Below are positions 57,194 to 64,000 of a stretch of DNA of 64,000 bases, piece by piece; the stretch's first letter is position 1; each line of letters starts with the position of its first letter. The DNA comes from Petrolisthes cinctipes (Eukaryota > Arthropoda > Malacostraca > Decapoda > Porcellanidae), in NCBI GenBank assembly GCA_033782935.1, contig JAWQEG010001559.1, forward strand, positions 2,171,001-2,235,000, read 5' to 3'. Both the position numbers and the translations under genes were made by a program. The notes beneath the pieces were generated by a model, which saw nothing but the letters and a program-made list of their open reading frames with translations, did no database searches and was not told the DNA's origin.

Positions 57194-58128
57194 CACTCTC
57201 CCAAGAGACTATCGGCATTGCTGGCTAGATCCTGCTGAGAAAAGATCGAAGCTACATGCATGACTGTACTGTGGTGATGGTATTCATGCTGGCAATGAGT
57301 TGACTCTCATTTCTGTACTAACGTGAAATCCTCTAGCATACATAATTCATGCATTAGGCAAGTCGTGGAGTAAGAGTTGTGACTTCATTTTTACAGATAT
57401 ATGTTATGTGATTTTAATGATTGATGATTTTGGGGGAGGGGGAATTCACTGAATTATTGAATATAATGAGAATGATAACCCTGAGAATAAAGTTACCAAA
57501 TCGGATTTTAACCAAAAAGGAATCTTTGAATAGATTTCCTGTAACTGTAGTATTTTGTTTTAAATATAATGCAGTTATAGCATAGGGTACGATTAAGTAG
57601 GCTTATGCTTTTACTTCTCATACTTCTAAATAAGGTTTTGTAAAGTAACACAGACCGACATTGCCCTCTCCAGAAAGTGACGTGTATAAACAAACATGTG
57701 AAGCAACCAACACCACAAAGCTTCACTCGATAATCTCGGGGCCTCAGTCTCAGTCCACAACTGATGGCCGCCTGTCCCGAGGTAGAGGAATATATAAAAA
57801 AAAGTAAAAATAAAATAAATAAAAAGAAAGATAACGTTATATACTATCCGGCAACTACGGTGTGGATTAGCTGAGTTTTTAGCATTAGAAAGGGGCAAAT
57901 CTTGCGATAATATTTTAAATTTCTCTAATAGGTGAGGAAATGCGAATATGTTTCGATTTGCATAAACTATAGTTTTTCTAACTCATGAAGCAATACGAAT
58001 ATGCATAATTGGCAACTTATCGGCAGGAATACCACTATCTATAAGGTTTCAAAGCAATGTACCATAATGTTACGTTTATTGTCGTTTTCGTTCATTTGTT
58101 TTAATGCCGATACTTTTTTGGGAGAGTG
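57194..58128. mobile_element. TIR element K with TA target duplication
   Basis: Left end CACTCTCCCAAGAGACTATC and the reverse complement of the right end CACTCTCCCAAAAAAGTATC continue GGCATT. TA on both sides (57,192-57,193; 58,129-58,130). The left TA is also the right-hand TA of element R, so the two are stacked. 935 bp, no ORF. Confidence 0.8.
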
Positions 58129-58638
58129 TACAGTTGCCCAAGAATATATTGCAACCAAAATATGCTAGAGTGTGGCGATATCTAGCAGCTGGTCTGGAGT
58201 AAACACTCGTGATTTATGAATGGATCACACGGAACCAACAAGCTTTTTACGGATGGATGTGATTGGCTTAAACATTAAGTGCCGATACCAAAGTGTCGGT
58301 CCTGGTCTACACCGGATTATTAACAACATATTAATGTATACTAATGATATTTAAGAAGCCTACCTAATAAGCATTATAGAAATACTGACATAGTTAGAAT
58401 AACATTCAGTAATTAAGGCAGAATAATATATAGTATTACGCAAGGATGATAGACTATAAAGTACAGTGCGCCAGACACTTGTTTTCCCACAATGCACCGC
58501 GGGAGTGACGTCCCACTTGTAAACAAACCTTGCCTTGTGCCCAGAGAGTCTATAGTCCAAGTTAAAGTGTACGTGAAGCGTGAATGTCTGTGCCATATTA
58601 TGGGTGTATGTGCTGTGTACAATTGCAATAATGGCAAT

Positions 58639-59270
58639 TTAACGTGTCAAAATCTCTAACAGGGTTCGTCGACAAAACACCCGACCTGCAAGGTCTACGC
58701 TTATTTGCAGCTTTCTGCATACTACTACGACCAGAGAGTGACGTCTCGAGGGCCTGGTCGACCATCGCTCGAGGAAAAGATTGGGGCTTTTCTTTATCCA
58801 TATATCATTGATTTAATGTTGTTGGCCCCAGGAGCCAAGAGCTACTACCTACCGGGCAGATGAGGGGACCGAGCGCTGGTCGCCGTTGGCGGGGTACCTC
58901 TTCCCCCACGGGGCCACTCGTTTTAAAAAGCAGCCCCAATGGCTCGAAAGTTTGCCCACGACGGTGCTGAGACCCCCTTCCCCAACATCTCCCGGCTCAG
59001 ACACCCAACCATCCAACATAGGACGGCCCCTAGAGGGCAGTCCCTCTGGAGAGCTGCACTGTTGGCCCGTACTGGCAGCCTAATGCATGGGAACCATTTA
59101 GTCTGGTCTCTCACTGGCGACCTTACTAGCATGGGAAGCCCTCTCTCCCCGAAATCGGGGCAGAGCAGGGGCCGGAGCCCCCTCTAGTCTAGCTCGCCAG
59201 GTCTCAGAGACACACAAGCCCCCCCACCACGTCAAGGCGGTTCCCGTTTGGGGGGTGAAAACCTAAGAGA
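58639..59270 (-). mobile_element. 5' fragment of LINE C (copy C2)
   Basis: Minus strand matches the first about 620 bp of C1 (19,270-19,890): the GC-rich leader and ORF1 start MDKEKPQSFPRAMVDQALET. It then stops after GACACGTT. It lacks all the 3' part, which is unusual because target-primed reverse transcription normally preserves the 3' end. The ORF1 codon that is TGA in C1 is CGA here. Confidence 0.8.
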
Positions 59271-59649
59271 CATACCGGCTCTCCTCATAATTCGTTGTTC
59301 TGAAATTCATCTGAATTCACATGAGGCAGCGAAGCTCAAATCTATTAATCTAATCCATTAATCTATACACTCTGCTTTAGTTTGACCAGACCTAAACTTT
59401 TAAAAGTACTTGATTATGGTATCTTTTGCTTAATCTGTGGGAATTAATGCTATACCTTAATCTACTGGCTTACTATAAGTATGAAGTGGTAACTGAGGTT
59501 TCGTATATTTATTAGCTCGGGAGATAAGTATGTGAAACCAACTTCCTTATTATTCTAAATCTTAAAATCTGCTGTTTCTATACAAATTTTGTTCTAAACA
59601 CTACAGGATTGACTTTATTTTATTATTGGAACCATGTAAATTATTCACT

Positions 59650-60860
59650 ATGGCTGAATTTAATCCTGTTGAATTTGTTGGAAATCCGTCAGTGGAAGAA
59701 CTAAACACTGCTAATGTAAAGAAAGATTATCTGAAATACATTGCTACACATTATATTATCCCATTGACACACAACACCTTTAAACAACAACTGAAGCTAT
59801 TTTGACACACCTAGGGGTCACAGATATTAACAACGAACATGAAAACCAAACACTCTCATCAACTGCAAACCCTCAAGTTAACCTTGAAATTGAAAAGATA
59901 AAGCTAGAGGCCTTGAAACTAAAATAACAGTTTGAATTTGCAGAGCGTGAAACAATTAAACTTAACAATCAGCAGCAAGAGATACAGAGAGAGGATCGTG
60001 AACTAGAGAGACAGGAACGTAAAATAGAGAGACAGCAACGTGAAACAGATAGACAGCATCATGAACTAGAGAGACTGCATGAACTTAGGATTCTCCAACT
60101 TAAATTAGATTCCCCCAAGGAGAATGGTAAATTCGAGATTTCTAATTACATAAAATTAGTTCCAAATTTTACAGAAGATAATCCAGATGTATTCTTTAGA
60201 GGATTTGAGGCTGCTGCATTACATTTTAATTGGCCCAGGGAACACTGGATATGGCGCATAAAGCCGAAACTTATGGGTAAAGCAGTTGATGTTTGTGATG
60301 GAATACATGATACCACAGACTATGATAAAGTTAAAGAGGCTATTTTATCTGCATATAATATTTGAACAGTAGGGTACAGACAGGTTTTTAGGAACTTGAC
60401 AAAAAATAATGATCAGACATATTCTCAGTTTGCGGCTGAAAAACTGAGAGTTTTCCAAAAGTGGCTTAAATCTGCTGCAATTAACACCTTTGATCAATTA
60501 ATTAACCTAATTGTGCTGGAAGAATTTAAGAGAAAGGCTCCATATTCTGTCATGGTGTACATAACTGATAGGGAGGAGACTGACTTGATCAAAGCAGTTG
60601 GTATTGCTGACGTTTACTCCCTCCTCCATCGACCTGTACAGGGGCAAAAAAAATCGCCTCCAATTACTGTAAGGTCAGGTGCAGGTTCCATGCAAATAAC
60701 TAAGCCGTTAGGATTGAGTCAGTCTGGAGCCAAGCCCCCTCTAATATTTTGTAAATTTTGCAGGAAGGAAGGTCATATTATTAAAGATTGTCCCGATCCT
60801 AGGTGCAAGGTATCACATTCTATGGGTTCAACATTTACAAAACCCGTTGCTTCTACTAAT
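59650..60860 (+). pseudogene. Gmr1-like gag
   Basis: Starts MAEFNPVEFVGN at 59,650. A stop near 59,803 and other frame changes follow. A highly charged coiled coil (QREDRELERQERKIERQQRE) spans about 59,990-60,100. A capsid-like domain follows (FRGFEAAALHFNWPREHW; then after a stop at 60,362 FRNLTKNNDQTYSQFA, KWLKSAAINTFDQL, LEEFKRKAPYSVMVYI, LLHR). It resembles the SCAN-like capsid known from Gmr1-type gags. The knuckle CKFCRKEGHIIKDC lies near 60,755. Structural protein of the particle; the copy is broken. Confidence 0.75.
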
Positions 60861-60879
60861 GTCGAGGATCTTTCCTCCA

Positions 60880-61556
60880 TAGACCTCTTTCAACCCTTTA
60901 GATTTCCCGGTTCAGTGTCGCTTGGATTTGGCCAGAATCAACACCCAGTGAAACTTGTTAGAGATACTGCGTCTGCACACTCCCTAATCCAGAAGTCTGC
61001 TCTTCCTGAAATCGAGAGTAACCTAACTGGGGATAAAGTCTACCTGCAAGTTCTCTAAGCAAGCACCTTAGCTCCCCTCGCCAATATGGATCTTGATTGC
61101 GAGGTAGTGAAAGGTAAAGTGACTGTAGGAGTGGTTGATGGACCTATGCCATTACCAGACTGCAATTTCCTTCTGGGTAATGACTTAGCTGGCAGCTTGG
61201 TAGTCCCTTCCATAGCTATCAGAGACACACCAGTATCTTACAACCCGACAGAAGAAATAGAAAAGGAACAGCCAACATTATTCCCGGTATGTGCTGGCAC
61301 AAGAGCCCAAGGACGGAGTGTTGATAGACAGAATGATCCAAAGCCTCCATACGACGCTAATACCACAGTCGGTGAAGCGCTCCATACTTCTCACCATCAC
61401 AAGCTTTTATCAGAACAGGAACTAGACGAGGCTCAGAAGGACGACCCCACCTTGAAGGAGTTACACCAGAAGGTAGTTCCGAAGGACTACATTTTGAACT
61501 CTCCCGCCTACTACTACCAGGGAAAAAAATTTAATGAGGTTTTACAGACCACCTAA
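60880..61556 (+). pseudogene. Gmr1-like protease and linker
   Basis: VKLVRDTASAHSLIQKSALP holds the active-site position, DTA(S) in place of the usual DTG. After a stop at 61,058, MPLPDCNFLLGNDLAG is the C-terminal protease signature. LFPVCAGTRAQGRS marks the end of the protease region. A linker (LLSEQELDEAQKDDPTLKEL) leads into integrase with one frameshift near 61,540. Confidence 0.7.
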
Positions 61557-61559
61557 ACT

Positions 61560-62184
61560 CTCAGATGAGGATACTTGGGCTGAAACCCACCAGGTAGTGC
61601 TACCCCAAAGTTTGAGACTAACTGTTATGGAGGTCGCTCATGATAGTTTTGGTGGCCATCTGGGGATTAGAAAAACTTATCACAAACTGCTTAATGAATT
61701 TTATTGGCCATGTATGAAAAGAGATGTAACTACTTTTGTGAATTCATGTAACATTTGCCAAATAGTCGGAAAACCTAACCAATCCATTCCAACCTATCCT
61801 ATACAACCAGTTCAGGTCCCTGTAGAACCATTTCGCAGAATAATAATTGACATAGTTGGTCCTTTGCCTAAAACAAGAAAGGGAAACCAATACATCCTTA
61901 CAGTATTATGCCCTACTACTAAATATCCTGAAGCCTTCCCACTAAAGAATATAACTGCTAAGAATGTTGCTTCTAAATTAATCGGCATGTTTACAACTTT
62001 TGGCATTCCCCAGGAGATACAAAGTGACCAAGGCACAAACTTCACTAGTGACCTCTTCCAACAGGTGCTCCGGGAGCTTGGCATCCAGCATACCATGTCC
62101 TCGGCTTACTATCCTCAGTCGCAGAGAGCCATTGAGAGAACCCATCAAACTCTCAAGGGTATGCTGCGTAAATTATTTAGATAA
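61560..62184 (+). pseudogene. Gmr1-like integrase (N-terminus and core)
   Basis: The HHCC zinc domain (AHDSFGGHLGIRKTYHKLL, SCNICQ) is followed by the core with D, D, E positions: RRIIIDIVGPLPKT, QSDQGTNFTSDLF and SQRAIERTHQTLKG. The core ends at MLRKLF. The usual C-terminal half is missing, since sequence typical of the RT leader (LPAFLAHLPDSQAKKV) begins about 60 bp later. An internal deletion of several hundred bases is inferred. Confidence 0.8.
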
Positions 62185-62214
62185 TGTGGATAGTAGGACT
62201 AATTGTTCAAACTC

Positions 62215-62975
62215 AGATATTTTACAAACATTACCAGCATTCCTAGCTCATCTACCAGATTCACAGGCTAAAAAAGTCTCCAAAGTGATATTAAATTACC
62301 CAGAGGTTTTTATTGATACCCCTGGTAAGTGTACTATTATGTCTCATGATGTCATTCTGTTACCTGGTACAGCACCTGTTCGTCACCCACCCTACAGAGT
62401 ACCCCATCATAAACGTGACCAGATGAAGAAGGAAGTAGACTATCTCCTCGACAACGGATTGGCAGTCCCCAGCAACTCGCCTTGGGCCTCTCTTTGCTTA
62501 CTGGTATCAAAGGAGGGGGGGACAGCTACGTCTCTGTACGGACTACCGACGAGTCAATCTGGTTACTGTACCTGACGCTTACCCCCTTCCCAGAATAGAT
62601 GACCTCATAGATATGGTGGGCTCATCAAGGTTCATCACAAAGACAGATCTACTAAAAGGATACCACCAAATTTCATTAACTGAACGTGCCCAAACCATCT
62701 CTGCATTTATCACCCCATTTGGCTTATACCAGTACAAAGTTATGCCGTTCGAAATGCGTAATAGTCCAGCTACATTTCAACGAACAATTAATTATCTACT
62801 ACAAGGTCTTAAGGGTGTACAAGTATACTTAGATGATATTATAATTTTCTCTAAAACCATGTCCCAACATCTTAACAGTCCTGCTGGTGTTCTGGAGAAT
62901 TTAGGAGTGCGCATCTGACGGTGAAGCTGACTAAAACAACCTTCTGCAGCGCCAGGGTCACCTATCTTGGAAATG
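62215..62975 (+). pseudogene. Gmr1-like reverse transcriptase
   Basis: Motifs in order: HPPYRVPHHKRDQMKKEVDY, NGLAVPSNSPWAS, CTDYRRVN (frame change near 62,520), ITKTDLLKGYHQISL, FGLYQYKVMPFEMRNSPATF and the catalytic YLDD near 62,826. The MPFG motif reads MPFE. A frameshift near 62,915 precedes the thumb region. Synthesised cDNA in intact relatives; dead here. Confidence 0.8.
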
Positions 62976-63619
62976 AGGTTGGGAATGGATGTGTTCGTCC
63001 CAAGTCGGCCAACGTAGAGGCCATCCCTGCTTACCCACTACCAAAAAGGCGTTGATGAGATTCTTGGGAATGGCAGGATTCTATAGGAGTTACTGCTCAA
63101 ACTTCGCCCAAGTAGTTTCTCCTCTTACTCGTTTCAATAGTGGTAAAGTTACTTTCGACTGGACGGATGATTGTCAAAAATCCTTTGACCAGTTGAAAAC
63201 CTACTTATCCCGTGGCCCAGTGCTGGTGGCAACTGACTGAATTCAATCTTCCATTTATTCTATAAACGGACGCCAGTGATGTTGCATGTGGAGCTGTGTT
63301 AATGCAGGAAAAGGGCGGAGTAATGCATTCAGTAGCTTACCATTCCACGAAGTTCAATAAACACCAACAAGCCTACAGTCTTGTCGAAAAGGAACTACTC
63401 ACCATCATTTCTGCCATCCGAAAGTTTGACCGTTACATCTTAGGCCAGCCACAGGTCCATGTCTACACCGACCACAACCCACTTACATTTCTAAACCGTA
63501 ACAAGTTTACTAATCAACGCTTGTTAAGGTGGTCCCTCTTACTACAGCCATATGATATAACAGTCCAACACATCAAAGGATCAGACAACAAAATAGCAGA
63601 TGCCCTGTCGCGAGTTTAG
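62976..63619 (+). pseudogene. Gmr1-like RT connection and RNase H
   Basis: LMRFLGMAGFYRSYCSNFAQ is the RT connection. After a stop and frameshift near 63,240, the RNase H follows (DASDVACGAVLMQ across the shift, KFNKHQQAYSLVEKELL, VYTDHNPLTFLNRN, DNKIADALSRV). The catalytic Asp, Glu and Asp positions are recognisable. ORF ends at 63,617-63,619. Confidence 0.8.
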
Positions 63620-63652
63620 GCCTTAGTCACTATCAAGATACAAACCTTACCT

Positions 63653-64000
63653 TCCCAGTAGCCAGGACTATCTATATTGCTTTTATCCGTTCAGTTGTTG
63701 ATTACCTCTCCCCTGCTCTGATTCAACTTCCCAGGGCTACTCTTGAAACTTTAGAAAAATTTCAGAATAGAGCAATGAGAATAATTCTCGGTTGTCCAAT
63801 GTCGACCAGGATAGTGAACATGCAGCGTCAGTTGCGTCTTCCCCCGTTAGTGGAGAGAATTTATTCTAGTGTTACTTGCTTCACTGTCAAGTGCCTCAAT
63901 TTCCCACATCTTTCACCCCATTACTCTCAGTTAGTCAGGACTTCTCTTAGACCAAACTACCCGGTCCCTCCCATACTGCCTGCTGGACGTACTCTTATAA
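63653..64000 (+). pseudogene. LINE B fragment B4, RT thumb region
   Basis: Matches 27,605-27,740 (VARTIYIAFIRSVVDYLSPA) and continues further (RAMRIILGCPMSTRIVNMQR, LRLPPLVERIYSSVTCF), supplying sequence missing from B1. Open to the window edge. It forms the 3' border of the Gmr1-like element. Confidence 0.75.

Larger units (their letters stand above)
59650..63620 (+). mobile_element. Gmr1-like Ty3/gypsy element, internal region
   Basis: Domains follow in the order gag (coiled coil, SCAN-like capsid, zinc knuckle), protease, integrase, reverse transcriptase, RNase H. Integrase upstream of RT is the hallmark of Gmr1-like elements among Ty3/gypsy. LTRs, primer-binding site and polypurine tract were not found: the 5' side is bounded by LINE C2 plus about 380 bp of AT-rich sequence, and the 3' side by a LINE B fragment at about 63,653. 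Many frameshifts; inactive. Confidence 0.8.

Overview
This is eukaryotic, repeat-saturated nuclear DNA, most likely from an arthropod and probably a decapod crustacean. The evidence is indirect: very long (AT)n, (GA)n and triplet microsatellites, non-LTR elements of CR1-like and I-like type with gag zinc knuckles, a Penelope-like element, a Gmr1-like Ty3/gypsy element, tRNA-headed SINEs and intron-sized spacing. No bacterial operon, rRNA gene, true tRNA gene or CRISPR array is visible. The species cannot be fixed from sequence alone.

Host gene content is small. Three short segments read as exons of one major-facilitator-type membrane transporter resembling MFSD6: 13,183-13,334 (+), 45,091-45,234 (-) and 39,839-40,098 (-). 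The splice phases agree (phase 1 at both junctions), but the first lies on the opposite strand, so an inversion, a scaffold orientation error or a paralogue is implied. A fourth possible exon (52,840-53,054, -) is interrupted by a transposon.

Layout: 0.6-3.4 kb is a DNA transposon with a two-piece, unclassified transposase and clear terminal inverted repeats (TIRs); a 338-bp MITE with the same ends sits at 37.6 kb. 3.8-4.3 kb is a Harbinger-type MITE. 5.8-6.15 kb is a SINE. 7.5-13.2 kb is a dispersed repeat (E) with a dense AGGTCA cluster, split by a near full-length CR1-like LINE (A). 14.3-28.5 kb is one I-like LINE (B1) opened by five later insertions: an LTR-like piece, a TIR element holding a Helitron-like element, a 6.1-kb LINE (C1), a 1.06-kb solo LTR and repeat E. 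28.7-31.0 kb and 40.96-44.93 kb are two further B copies on the minus strand. 31.0-33.3 kb is a TIR element filled with triplet and 24-bp satellites. 34.6-39.2 kb is a Penelope-like element broken open by a stack of TA-flanked TIR elements (R, J) and LINE tails (D). 49-53 kb holds microsatellites, a hairpin-rich GC module and another R copy. 54.2-58.1 kb is a gag-protease region of an LTR element opened by R and K. 59.6-63.6 kb is a Gmr1-like gypsy element (gag-PR-INT-RT-RNaseH), and the window ends in another B fragment.

Almost every coding region is a decayed mobile element, and paralogous empty sites inside the window let several insertions be read precisely.
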